13,536 nucleotides of DNA from an uncultured Clostridia bacterium (GCA_947178045.1 CAMWWR010000010.1:1-13536); one strand, 5' to 3'. Positions 6,604-13,536 are shown, numbered from the stretch's first letter. The notes: a model not told the origin generated them from the letters alone. Numbers and translations: made by a program.

Positions 6604-8580
6604 CTATGCCGTCTCCAGCTGCTTTTCCAGCTGCTGCTTCTCATAGAGCTGCGCGTAGATGCCGCCCGCCTGTAAAAGCTCCTCGTGTGTGCCGTACTCC
6701 GCCATCCTGCCCTGCTCCAGCACAAGGATGTGGTCGGCATTCTGAATGGTCGAGATGCGGTGCGCGATGATGATGGTTGTCCTGCCCGCGCGCTCCTCCT
6801 TCAGATTGCGGAGGATTTTCTCCTCCGTATCCGTGTCGACCGCCGAGAGGGCATCGTCCAGGATCAGGATCGGCGCGTCCTTCATCAGAGCCCGCGCGAT
6901 GGAACTGCGCTGTTTCTGCCCGCCGGAGATCGTCACGCCGCGCTCCCCGACCATCGTCGAATATTTTTTCGGAAAATCCATGATATTGTCGTGAATGCAC
7001 GCCTTTTTCGCCGCCTCGGTCACCGGCCCGAGATCGTTGTACGCCTCGTCCATCCGGTTTTTTGAGCGGAAGAAATCCTGCTCCAGATATTCCTCCAGCC
7101 GCTCCTTGTGCGACATAAAGATCCGCGAGGACGCCTCGCCCTCCCGGAACACCTCCTCCGGCACGTCGGAGAGCTTTCTCACGCCGAAGGCAATATTGGT
7201 CTGAAGCGTGTCCGAAAACAGGAAATTGTCCTGCGGCACATAGGCGATCGACTCCCGCAGCACCGCGAGCGGAATCGCGCGGAGATCATGACCGTCGATG
7301 CGCAGCATTCCCTCCTCCACGTCGTACATGCGGACGAGAAGATTGGCAAAGGTCGTTTTGCCGCTGCCGGTGCGCCCGAGAATAGCCAGCGTCTCCCCTC
7401 TTGCGATCTCAAGACTGAGGCCGGACAGCGCGGGAGGAATCACGACCGGCTCGCTCCGAGGTCCGTCCGCGCCCGTTCCGTCAGCTCCCGCAGCCTGCCG
7501 TGCGCCGTCCCGCTCCATGCCGGAGTCGTCCGCCGCACTCCGCTCCGGGCCTGTCTGGTAGGAGAAGGTCAGCCCCCGCACGGATATCCTTCCCTGCAGC
7601 CGCTCCGGCCCGCCGGCCGCCGCCGGGCCGTCGACAATCTCCGGCTGTTCACGGAAGATTGCCTCCACTCTCTTCATGGACGCAAAGCCCTGGGAAAACG
7701 AATTGATGCTGTCCCCGACCGCCAGCATCGGCCAGACAAGCATATTTACATAAGAGGAGAACGCGACAAACTGGCCCGCGGTAATCTTTCCCCGCAGCAC
7801 CAGACTTCCTCCGTAAAACAGCGTGATCACGCTGGAAATACCGATAATCACATCCAGCAGCGGCATGACGATCGCCTGCAGCCGGACGACGCGCAGATTT
7901 TTTTCTTTATTGTTCCGGTTTGCCTCCGCGAAGGCCTCCCTCTCCATTTTCTCCTGCACAAACGCCTTGATGACCCGTATGCCGGAGATGCTCTCCTGCA
8001 CCTGATCCGTCATGTCGGAAAAGGCTTTCTGCTTCTCGTCGAACCGCCGCTCCGCCGCCTTGCCGTAGTAGATTCCCCCGGCAAGAATGAACAGCATCGG
8101 GATACAGGCGAGCAGAGTAAGGCTGAGGCTGACATGGAAAATCATTTTTGCAATCACCATGACCGTCATAACGACCGCGTCAAAGGTCGAGATGACCGCC
8201 GGCCCCATGGACATCCGGATTGCACTCAGGTCGTTTGTAAAATGCGCCATCAGATCTCCGGTTTTATGCTCGTTGTAATAGCGCATGGACAGCCCGCTCA
8301 GATGCTCGAACATCTCCCCGCGCAGCTCGTACTCGATCTTCCTCGCCGCGCCAAAAATAAAATACCGCCATCCGAACCGGCCGAGCGCCATACCGGCGCC
8401 CACGAGGAGAATTCTGCCGATCAGCCGCAGAACTCCCTCTATGCCCATTCCTCCGCGCAGGCCGTCGGTGATCTCTCCCGTATACTGCGGGATAAAAAGT
8501 CCGAGATAATCGACGGCCAGAAGAATCAGCATTCCGATCAGATAGCTGTATTTATATTTCCTTATGTAATTTCGGATCAT
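6604..8580 (-). CDS. ABC exporter half-transporter, degenerate-site partner with NBD insertions
   Basis: At 658 residues this is about 70 longer than usual half-exporters. Membrane helices occupy ~10-300. The ATPase domain has A-loop Tyr341, Walker A GRTGSGKT (402-409), Q-loop Gln450, signature ISGGQ (551-555), Walker B ILILDD (571-576) and His607. The catalytic Glu after Walker B is Asp576, the hallmark of the non-hydrolysing site in heterodimeric exporters, so its ATP site would bind more than it hydrolyses. Two extra segments explain the length: ~343-380, a Gly/Ala/Asp-rich hydrophilic stretch after the A-loop, and ~469-521, a charged stretch between the Q-loop region and the AAKKACIHDNI helix. 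The start is at 8580 with GAGGGGTG at 8585-8592. It is the first gene of the exporter-GH5 operon, with a promoter at 8617-8645. Confidence 0.93.
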   Translation of the reverse strand: MIRNYIRKYKYSYLIGMLILLAVDYLGLFIPQYTGEITDGLRGGMGIEGVLRLIGRILLVGAGMALGRFGWRYFIFGAARKIEYELRGEMFEHLSGLSMRYYNEHKTGDLMAHFTNDLSAIRMSMGPAVISTFDAVVMTVMVIAKMIFHVSLSLTLLACIPMLFILAGGIYYGKAAERRFDEKQKAFSDMTDQVQESISGIRVIKAFVQEKMEREAFAEANRNNKEKNLRVVRLQAIVMPLLDVIIGISSVITLFYGGSLVLRGKITAGQFVAFSSYVNMLVWPMLAVGDSINSFSQGFASMKRVEAIFREQPEIVDGPAAAGGPERLQGRISVRGLTFSYQTGPERSAADDSGMERDGARQAAGADGTGADGPRSEPVVIPPALSGLSLEIARGETLAILGRTGSGKTTFANLLVRMYDVEEGMLRIDGHDLRAIPLAVLRESIAYVPQDNFLFSDTLQTNIAFGVRKLSDVPEEVFREGEASSRIFMSHKERLEEYLEQDFFRSKNRMDEAYNDLGPVTEAAKKACIHDNIMDFPKKYSTMVGERGVTISGGQKQRSSIARALMKDAPILILDDALSAVDTDTEEKILRNLKEERAGRTTIIIAHRISTIQNADHILVLEQGRMAEYGTHEELLQAGGIYAQLYEKQQLEKQLETA

Positions 8581-8616
8581 AGCGCACCCCTCGAATTTTC
8601 AAACGTCATGGTGTCT

Positions 8617-8645
8617 ATTATCCTACGTTTTCCTCTATTTTGCAA
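8617..8645 (-). promoter_or_regulatory. Promoter of the exporter-GH5 operon
   Basis: On the minus strand TTGCAA (8645-8640), a 17-base spacer and GATAAT (8622-8617) form a plausible promoter (four and five of six consensus matches). It predicts a start near 8610, about 30 bases before the exporter ATG. It lies in the 82-base gap after the coiled-coil gene, so the exporter can be transcribed separately from genes upstream. Confidence 0.65.
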
Positions 8646-8662
8646 TGTATTTTTTTATCCTG

Positions 8663-9532
8663 TCAGATTCGGGAATCCACGAGCATGCCGAGCATATCGT
8701 CCTGCGTCAGCAGATTTTCCCTGCGGATCTTGTCGAGCTGCCGGTTTACCTGCTGCTGTTGCTCGGAGATTTTGGACGACGACGTGCTCTGCAGCGTATT
8801 GCTTTCCTTCGAGGAGCTCTTCTCCGGCTTCATTGCCTCCTCGCGCTCGCGGCGCGCTGCCTCGGCCTCCTTCTCCTCGTCCGCCGCTTTCTTCTTCTCC
8901 TCGGCCTTCTTGACAACCTCTTCGATCTTCTCGTCGATGTTGTTTACGCCCTCCTGCATCATCGAATAAGCGGCATCCTTTGCGGCGGTCTTCAGCGCCT
9001 CCTGCTCATGCGCGACGGCATCCACCATCGGATGCTCCTTCAGACGCTCAAGCTTCGTATCCTCCAGGCTTTTCCGCCCTGCGGACAGCGCCTTCGCATT
9101 GCCGTCCAGCTGCCGGTCCGCATTCTCCACCGCCTCGCGAAGCGAAGCTGTAGCCGATTCCTTCTCCTCTGCGGTCAGATTCTGATCGTTCTCATACTCC
9201 GCGATCTGCTCCTCGTAGCCCTTCCGGGTCTGAATAATCTCCAGGGAGGCATCCTCCAGGCCCTGCAGCGTTTCCTTTGTCTGTGCGACGCTGTCATCCA
9301 GCGCCGACTCGCCCGCCCAGGCGTCCGTCACAAACTTGATCGCCTTTTTTACGGCCTCCTCCCGGCGGCGCTCGATCGCGTTATCCTCCTGCCGGCTTCC
9401 GAAAAGGCCCTTGTTGGAAAACGGACTCTGCGGCTGATTGAGATTGCCCGCAAATATGGTTTTCCCCTGCTGTTTTGTACTTTGCTCCGTTATATTCGGA
9501 TTGATGTAATAATGTCCCTCGCCGACTTTCAT
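8663..9532 (-). CDS. Unrecognised charged helix-rich (coiled-coil) protein
   Basis: I do not recognise a defined family. The product is 289 residues, has no signal peptide or membrane segment, and is predicted cytoplasmic. Residues 1-50 are polar with a KTIFAGNLN motif. Residues ~55-250 are dominated by Glu, Lys, Ala, Gln and Arg with heptad-like spacing, including a highly charged stretch with VVKKAEEKKKAADEEKEAEA. The tail (DDMLGMLVDSRI) is short and more hydrophobic. From memory, Lachnospiraceae genomes carry hypothetical proteins with a similar start and a following DAW motif (here VTDAWAG), but this is recall, not a search. The start is placed at the ATG at 9530-9532, six bases after GGGAG (9539-9543); the ATG at 9538 is too close to that site. 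It has a possible promoter at 9657-9685 and lies between the importer and exporter operons with its own spacing. Confidence 0.75.
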   Translation of the reverse strand: MKVGEGHYYINPNITEQSTKQQGKTIFAGNLNQPQSPFSNKGLFGSRQEDNAIERRREEAVKKAIKFVTDAWAGESALDDSVAQTKETLQGLEDASLEIIQTRKGYEEQIAEYENDQNLTAEEKESATASLREAVENADRQLDGNAKALSAGRKSLEDTKLERLKEHPMVDAVAHEQEALKTAAKDAAYSMMQEGVNNIDEKIEEVVKKAEEKKKAADEEKEAEAARREREEAMKPEKSSSKESNTLQSTSSSKISEQQQQVNRQLDKIRRENLLTQDDMLGMLVDSRI

Positions 9533-9656
9533 AAGCATCTCCCTTTCCCCTGAACGTGTCTGCAAGCTTCCCTTTTTCCGTGGAACCGCAATTCCTCAAT
9601 CCCTGCCCGACTCTGCCGGAGTCATTTCTTCCTCGCTGCGCACAGCTTCTGTTCTT

Positions 9657-9685
9657 ATTATATCGGCTAAATATGGTAAAAACTT
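9657..9685 (-). promoter_or_regulatory. Possible promoter of the coiled-coil gene
   Basis: A perfect -10 box TATAAT (9662-9657, minus strand) sits in an A/T-rich stretch. The best-placed -35 at 17 bases is AAGTTT, a poor match. Transcription would start near 9650, about 118 bases before the ATG at 9532. The AT-rich segment 9657-9715 stands out from its GC-rich surroundings. Confidence 0.4.
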
Positions 9686-9736
9686 AAGAGCTTCGGAAAA
9701 ATTTTTTTGCAGCAGTTCAATGCAAAGCCTCTTTTG

Positions 9737-9776
9737 CAAATCCGGCACAGGAAACGCTCTACTCAGCGTTTCCTGA
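9737..9776 (-). repeat. Palindromic intergenic repeat, copy 1 (short form)
   Basis: The copy begins seven bases past the stop of the fused ATPase gene. On the minus strand a perfect 11-bp stem (9775-9765 with 9758-9748, arms CAGGAAACGCT and complement, six-base loop) is followed by GTGCCGGATTTGC. Over 39 aligned bases it matches the copy at 11586-11548 at 32 positions. A second short hairpin (GCAAA/TTTGC) follows where copy 2 has GCCGC/GCGGC. It may act as a transcript end or stabiliser for the importer mRNA, though there is no T-run. Confidence 0.7.
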
Positions 9777-9780
9777 AATA

Positions 9781-11376
9781 TTACAGTCTCGCCTCCAGCA
9801 GCTTCTTCGTATATTCGTGCTGCGGATTTCGAAACACCTCGTCCGTGCTGCCGCTCTCCACGATCTCTCCGCGGTACATGACAAGCACCCGGTCGCAGAG
9901 CCGGTGTATTACGTTCATATCGTGCGAGATAAACAGGTAAGAGAGCCCGAATTCCTTCTGGAGCCCGACCAGCAGGATCAGAATCTGTTCCTGCACCGTG
10001 ACATCCAGCGCGGATACCGGTTCGTCGAGCAGGATGAGCTTCTGCCGGAGCATGAGCGCCATCGCGATAGCAACCCTCTGCCGCTGTCCGCCCGAGAGCG
10101 TGCCCGGATACCTGTCGTAATATTCCTCCTCCAGCCCCACCTTCCGCAGCATCTCGCACGCTCTCGCCCGGCGCTCCTCCCTAGTTCCGACGCGTCCGAT
10201 GCGCAGCGGCTCCGTCAGAAGCCAGCCGATGGTCTTCGCCGGGTTCAGGCTTCCGTACGGGTCCTGGAACACCATCTGCGGCCGGCTGCATGCGAGCGTG
10301 AGCTCCCCCGCGGTGAGCGGATTGAGCCCCGCCATCGCCTTTGCGAGGGTCGATTTGCCGCAGCCGGATTCTCCAACAATGCCGACGATCTCCCCCTCGC
10401 GGACATCGAAGGAAACGCCTTTTACGACCTCGCGCTTCTCCCTGGCGGCAAACAGTTTTTTCGCCCGTTCCTCATAGTACACGGAATAGTCCCGGACGAC
10501 CGCCGCCATCTGCTCTCCCGGGGCGGACTCCCGCTGCAGCACGCTTCCCTTGCCGAGCGCGGCCGCGAGCAGGCGCTTCGTATATTCCTGCTGCGGATGC
10601 TCGAACAGCTCCTCCACCCGACCCTGCTCGACCACCTCCCCCGCGCACATGACGACCGCCCGGCTGCATACGCTCCGGATCACGCCGAGATCATGGGAGA
10701 TCAGAATAATCGTCGTGCCGTATTCCTCCTGAAACTTTTTCAAAAGCGCCAGAATTTTTGCCTGGATCGTCACGTCCAGCGCCGTCGTCGGCTCGTCCGC
10801 AATCAGAAGGCGCGGGCGCAGAAGCATCGCCATGGCGATCATCACGCGCTGGCGCATTCCGCCCGAAAGCTCGTGAGGGTATTTTTCATACAGCTCCTCG
10901 ACGCCGGAGAGCCCTGCCTCGCCCAGCATGGCGAGCACGCGCTCCCTGCGCGCCTCCTTCGGCGCGTCGTCATGCAGAAGCAGCATTTCCTCCACCTGCG
11001 CTCCGATCGTCATAACCGGATTCAGGGAGGTCATCGGCTCCTGAAAGATCATGGAAATGTCATCGCCGCGCACCGCGCAGAGCTCCTTCTCCGTCAGGTG
11101 GTTCAGCTCCAGGGAGGAACCGTCGCCCGGATAGAACCGGATGCTTCCCTCAACCACCCGCCCCCCGTTTCCGAGCAGTCCGAGCGCCGCCAGCATGCTG
11201 ACGCTCTTGCCTGAGCCGGATTCGCCGACGATGCCGAGCGCCTCGCCGCGGTCGACATGGAAGGATACCCCGTGCGTCACGACACTCATCTCATGCCGCC
11301 GCATCGGAAAGCCGACCGCCACTCCGTCCAGCTCCAGCAGGCGCTCCGCCGCTTTGCCGTTTTTCTCTCCGCTCAT
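9781..11376 (-). CDS. Peptide/nickel-type ABC importer, fused double ATPase (DppD-DppF)
   Basis: One 531-residue protein holds both ATPase domains that are usually separate DppD and DppF (or OppD and OppF). The first has Walker A GESGSGKS (51-58), signature LSGGM (170-174) and Walker B ending ADEP with Glu195. The second has GESGCGKS (335-342), LSGGQ (427-431) and LLDEP with Glu452. Both carry the family's [10 protein letters not shown] or [11 protein letters not shown]-loop and SALDVT or TALDVT D-loops, so both look active. The usual cysteine-bearing tail after each domain (oligo_HPY) is reduced to the EYTK segment with no cysteine cluster. Fused forms such as YejF and GsiA are known. It energises the two permeases upstream; the substrate is probably a peptide, but nickel or a glycan is possible. 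The start follows GGGAGGGAGGA. Confidence 0.93.
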   Translation of the reverse strand: MSGEKNGKAAERLLELDGVAVGFPMRRHEMSVVTHGVSFHVDRGEALGIVGESGSGKSVSMLAALGLLGNGGRVVEGSIRFYPGDGSSLELNHLTEKELCAVRGDDISMIFQEPMTSLNPVMTIGAQVEEMLLLHDDAPKEARRERVLAMLGEAGLSGVEELYEKYPHELSGGMRQRVMIAMAMLLRPRLLIADEPTTALDVTIQAKILALLKKFQEEYGTTIILISHDLGVIRSVCSRAVVMCAGEVVEQGRVEELFEHPQQEYTKRLLAAALGKGSVLQRESAPGEQMAAVVRDYSVYYEERAKKLFAAREKREVVKGVSFDVREGEIVGIVGESGCGKSTLAKAMAGLNPLTAGELTLACSRPQMVFQDPYGSLNPAKTIGWLLTEPLRIGRVGTREERRARACEMLRKVGLEEEYYDRYPGTLSGGQRQRVAIAMALMLRQKLILLDEPVSALDVTVQEQILILLVGLQKEFGLSYLFISHDMNVIHRLCDRVLVMYRGEIVESGSTDEVFRNPQHEYTKKLLEARL

Positions 11377-11434
11377 GTGATATCCTCCCTCCCGTTTATT
11401 TTCCGGTATCTTGGTATATTTCCGGCTGCCCGCA

Positions 11435-11473
11435 TTACATTCTCCGCGGATCCACCCGCTCTATCGCGGCTGC
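11435..11473 (-). pseudogene. Displaced 3' end of the DppC-like permease gene
   Basis: On the minus strand this segment reads AAAIERVDPRRM and a stop. That is the kind of C-terminal tail (ending in a DPR motif) expected after the final helix of DppC/OppC proteins, and the neighbouring permease itself ends QRVDPRVRIE. It is in a different frame from the permease at 11584-12393 and is separated from that gene's premature stop by about 113 bases of repeat. It is read as the original end of the gene, cut off by the repeat. The restored junction would be close to ENLR followed by AIERVDPRRM; the exact target bases cannot be fixed. Confidence 0.6.
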
Positions 11474-11586
11474 CGCACCTTTGCGGCACAGCTCGTTCTC
11501 CGTCAGTTGCACACGGACTTGCAAAGGAATATGCCGCTTCGCGGCGCAGATTCGGCACTGAAAACGCTTTAAGCAGCGTTTCCTTA
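11474..11586 (-). repeat. Palindromic repeat, copy 2 (long form), inserted in the permease 3' end
   Basis: About 113 bases with three hairpins in transcript sense: AAACGCT/AGCGTTT (11581-11575 with 11568-11562), GCCGC/GCGGC, and TGCCGCA/TGCGGCA near the far end. It starts with TAA, which is the permease stop. TGCGG occurs at both edges and could be a target duplication or chance in GC-rich DNA. It encodes no protein of note and resembles small non-autonomous (MITE- or REP-like) elements. The 5' third matches copy 1 near 9737-9776 at 32 of 39 positions. Confidence 0.65.
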
Positions 11587-12393
11587 CCGCAGATTCTCGC
11601 TGATCAGGCTGAAGCCCAGCACGGTAAACACGATCATAAGCCCCGGCGCGAGCGCCGTCCACGGGGCCGTCATCAGATAGGCCTGCGCCTCCGACAGCAT
11701 CCGTCCGAGGCTGGCATCCGGCGGCTGCACGCCAAGCGAAAGATAGCTCATCCCCGCCTCCGCGAGTATCGCATTGTTCAGGCCGATCGTGATCGTCGAG
11801 AGCAGGATCGGCTTCGTGTTCGGCAGTATATGCACAAACATGATGCGCAGATTGCCCGCGCCGAGCAGCCTCGCATTCCTCACATAGTCGAGCTCCTTCT
11901 GCACAATATATTCGCTGCGCACCACCCGGGCAAAGCTCGGTATGAAAATAATGCCGAGTGCGAGGATGATATTGTATTTTCCGGTGCCGATCACGCTGAC
12001 CAGCACAAGCGCGAGCAGAATGCTCGGGAACGAGGTGAGCGTGTCGTTGAGGCGCATCAGAAGCTCATCGACCACCCCGCCGTAATAGCCGGTGAGCGCG
12101 CCGATCACTGTTCCCGCCGCAAGTCCGATCGCCACAGTGACCAGACTGATCAAAAACGTTGTGCTCGCCCCGTCCATCACGCGGCTCAGGACATCCCTTC
12201 CCATGTTGTCCGTGCCGAACGGATGCGCCGGGCTCGGCGGCTTGTTCTTCAGGGCTACGCTGATCGCCGTCGGATTGTAAGGCGTCCAGAACAGGCCGAT
12301 CACAACGAAGAGCAGCACGGCGGAAACCAGCACGACGCCGAGCACCAGGCTCCAGTTTTTCGTATTCTGTTGTGAACCGCGCCGTTTTTTCAT
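11584..12393 (-). CDS. Peptide-type ABC importer permease, DppC-like, C-terminally truncated
   Basis: This 269-residue membrane protein is the second permease of a peptide-family importer. It has an N-terminal helix (~14-36), the conserved HPFGTDNMGRDVLSRV segment (57-72), five further helices, and the EAA coupling loop (LDYVRNARLLGAGN to HILPN, ~168-192) that docks on the ATPase. The start is the ATG at 12391-12393, six bases after GGGAGG (12400-12405). The frame is open upstream to 12495 but that stretch is low-quality linker. The protein stops at ENLR, about a dozen residues before the family's usual DPR tail. The stop is the first codon of an inserted repeat, and the missing tail is readable downstream. 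The lost part is after the last helix, so function may survive. It lies 119 bases after the DppB-like gene and 207 before the fused ATPase. Confidence 0.92.
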   Translation of the reverse strand: MKKRRGSQQNTKNWSLVLGVVLVSAVLLFVVIGLFWTPYNPTAISVALKNKPPSPAHPFGTDNMGRDVLSRVMDGASTTFLISLVTVAIGLAAGTVIGALTGYYGGVVDELLMRLNDTLTSFPSILLALVLVSVIGTGKYNIILALGIIFIPSFARVVRSEYIVQKELDYVRNARLLGAGNLRIMFVHILPNTKPILLSTITIGLNNAILAEAGMSYLSLGVQPPDASLGRMLSEAQAYLMTAPWTALAPGLMIVFTVLGFSLISENLR

Positions 12394-12400
12394 ACCGCGC

Positions 12401-12434
12401 CTCCCGTATTTTTTGATTTCCCGCACTTTTTGAT
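12401..12434 (-). repeat. Two imperfect 17-bp direct repeats before the DppC-like gene
   Basis: In transcript sense ATCAAAAAGTGCGGGAA (12434-12418) is followed directly by ATCAAAAAATACGGGAG (12417-12401), matching at 14 of 17 positions. The second unit supplies the ribosome site of the DppC-like gene. It looks like a local tandem duplication. Confidence 0.6.
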
Positions 12435-12496
12435 GTTTTGTGCTTTCCGGTTCCCCGCACTGTCCGCTTTTCGGCTGCCTTGTCGGCGGCCGCATC

Positions 12497-12512
12497 CCCG
12501 GGCGAGGCCCGG
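12497..12512 (-). other. GC-rich hairpin right after the DppB-like stop
   Basis: On the minus strand CCGGGC and GCCCGG, separated by CTC, form a 6-bp stem beginning at the base after the TAG. There is no T-run, so it is more likely an mRNA stabiliser or partial attenuator between the two permease genes than a terminator. Confidence 0.4.
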
Positions 12513-13454
12513 CTATTCTATCCTGACACGCGGATCGACCCTCTGGTAGAGGATGTCCACGATAAAATTCACAATCAGCACGATCGCCGCAATGTAGACG
12601 ACGATCGCCTCGACAACCGGATAGTCCCGGTTCCCGATCGCAACGACAAGCAGTCTGCCGACGCCCGGCAGATTAAATACCTTCTCAATCACGATACTCC
12701 CTGCGAGAACGTCCGCGATCACCATTCCCATAAAGGTGATAACCGGAATCAGCGCGTTCTTCAGCACATGACGCCACAGCACGGCGCGCTCCGTATTTCC
12801 CTTGCTGCGCGCGGTCCGCACATAGTCCAGCTTGCGCTCCCGCAGCACGGAGGTCTTTAAAAATTTGACGGTCATCGCGATCTTGGGAACCGAGATCGCC
12901 GCCGCCGGGAAAATTATATAATGCAGGAACTTTCCAAAATTTTCCCCCGGCGAGACGTAGCTGCCCGGCGAAAACCACTTTAAGATTACGCCGAAAAAAA
13001 GAGTGATGAGCATTCCGAGAAAAAACGCGGGCACGGCCATCAGCGTCTGCGTCAGCAGCGTGACCGCACGGTCCGCGATCCCGCCCTCCTTTTTCGAGCA
13101 GAGCAGCCCGAGCGGAACCGAGATGACCGCGATCATCAGGATCGAGACGGCGGCGAGCCCGACCGTCGCCGGAAGCCGCGCCGCCAGCAGCTCCGATACC
13201 GGCGTGCTGTACTGGTAGGATATGCCGAAATCACCGCGCACCGCGCCGCCGAGAAAGCGGAAAAACCGCTCCGCCAGGCTTTTGTTCAACCCCAGGGATT
13301 CCCGCAGCGCCTCAACCTCCTCCGGCTCGGCATCCACGCCGAGCCGCGAGATTGCCCCGTCCCCCGGAATAACCTGAAAGGCGAGGAAGGTCAGCAGCAT
13401 GATCAGAAACAATACCATAATGAGAGAAACGATTTTTTTCACATAATACCGCAT
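12513..13454 (-). CDS. Peptide-type ABC importer permease, DppB-like
   Basis: This 313-residue inner permease has the DppB/OppB layout. A first helix (~8-28) ends FQVIPGD, followed by the extracellular segment with LGLNKSLAERFFRFL and GDFGISYQYSTPV (the family's G-D-x-G-x-S motif), then five helices with VPAFFLGMLI (141-150). The EAA coupling loop is LDYVRTARSKGN to HVLKNALIPV (~209-238), and the tail is DILYQRVDPRVRIE. Length and features are normal for the family. The ATG at 13452-13454 follows a strong AAAGGAGGGG (13461-13470). It forms the translocation path with the DppC-like protein and is driven by the fused ATPase; the binding protein is not in the window. A GC-rich hairpin (CCGGGC/GCCCGG) directly follows the stop. 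Confidence 0.94.
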   Translation of the reverse strand: MRYYVKKIVSLIMVLFLIMLLTFLAFQVIPGDGAISRLGVDAEPEEVEALRESLGLNKSLAERFFRFLGGAVRGDFGISYQYSTPVSELLAARLPATVGLAAVSILMIAVISVPLGLLCSKKEGGIADRAVTLLTQTLMAVPAFFLGMLITLFFGVILKWFSPGSYVSPGENFGKFLHYIIFPAAAISVPKIAMTVKFLKTSVLRERKLDYVRTARSKGNTERAVLWRHVLKNALIPVITFMGMVIADVLAGSIVIEKVFNLPGVGRLLVVAIGNRDYPVVEAIVVYIAAIVLIVNFIVDILYQRVDPRVRIE

Positions 13455-13536
13455 GCCTTCCCCCTCCTTTCCTGTTTATTTTGCAGCTGTTACTGACAGC
13501 TTCCTGCGTACGTCACTTCTGCTTTACATAATATAC

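Noticed and set aside
11435..11662. Independent small gene across the repeat
   Set aside because: The frame is stitched from antisense-like permease sequence, the repeat and the displaced permease tail. It is better explained as an insertion scar.
12394..12495. Longer DppC-like start at 12495
   Set aside because: The extra 34 residues do not look like the family, there is no good ribosome site, and GGGAGG at 12400-12405 fits the ATG at 12393.
13513..13536. Possible last codons (VYYVKQK, stop) of an upstream gene, perhaps the binding protein
   Set aside because: Seven codons at the window edge are too few to support a gene. Another frame is also open there.
1..13536. CRISPR array, tRNA, rRNA, transposase, toxin-antitoxin or phage genes
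   Set aside because: Both strands were read for regular spaced repeats, cloverleaf sequences and typical motifs; none was found.

Overview
The window most likely comes from an anaerobic Clostridia genome, probably Lachnospiraceae, of fairly high G+C. The signs are an infC-rpmI-rplT operon with an AUU-started infC and an attenuator leader, strong GGAGG ribosome sites throughout, sigma-70-type promoters, a heterodimeric Firmicutes-type ABC exporter, and two surface lipoproteins with Pro/Thr/Glu linkers carrying plant-polysaccharide enzymes. The family assignment is inference from gene style, not a database result.

Layout from left to right. Positions 1-1292 (minus) hold the translation operon: a promoter, a roughly 235-nt structured leader with an intrinsic terminator, infC (IF-3), rpmI (L35), and the 5' part of rplT (L20), cut by the window edge. 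Divergent from it, with a very good promoter, is a 127-residue protein that aligns from memory with cytidine deaminase but lacks the zinc ligands (1468-1851, plus). Next is a lipoprotein esterase of the CE1/Esterase_D type (2113-3276, plus), with its own predicted promoter and an inverted repeat in its leader. A 17-bp perfect terminator hairpin (3292-3333) separates it from a convergent minus-strand operon: a heterodimeric ABC exporter (6604-8580 and 4755-6566) whose last gene overlaps by 4 bp the start of a GH5 cellulase-like lipoprotein (3358-4758). A promoter lies just upstream of the exporter.

Further right, all on the minus strand, are an unrecognised charged, helix-rich protein (8663-9532) and a peptide-type ABC importer: two permeases (12513-13454 and 11584-12393) and a single protein fusing both ATPase domains (9781-11376). 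The solute-binding protein is not in the window and may lie just beyond the right edge.

The most notable structural feature is a pair of related palindromic intergenic repeats, one after the fused ATPase gene (about 9737-9776) and one of about 110 bp at 11474-11586. The second appears to have inserted into the 3' end of the second permease gene. It supplies a premature stop right after ENLR, and the displaced original C-terminus (AIERVDPRRM and a stop) is still readable on its far side in another frame.

The importer, the exporter-cellulase operon and the esterase fit a fibre-associated fermenter that breaks down plant polysaccharide at its surface and takes up peptides. I see no defence system, CRISPR array, rRNA, tRNA, transposase or phage gene. 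No stretch is clearly a wholly new system. The best leads are the inactive-looking deaminase homologue, the exporter coupled to a cellulase, and the repeat interrupting the permease.
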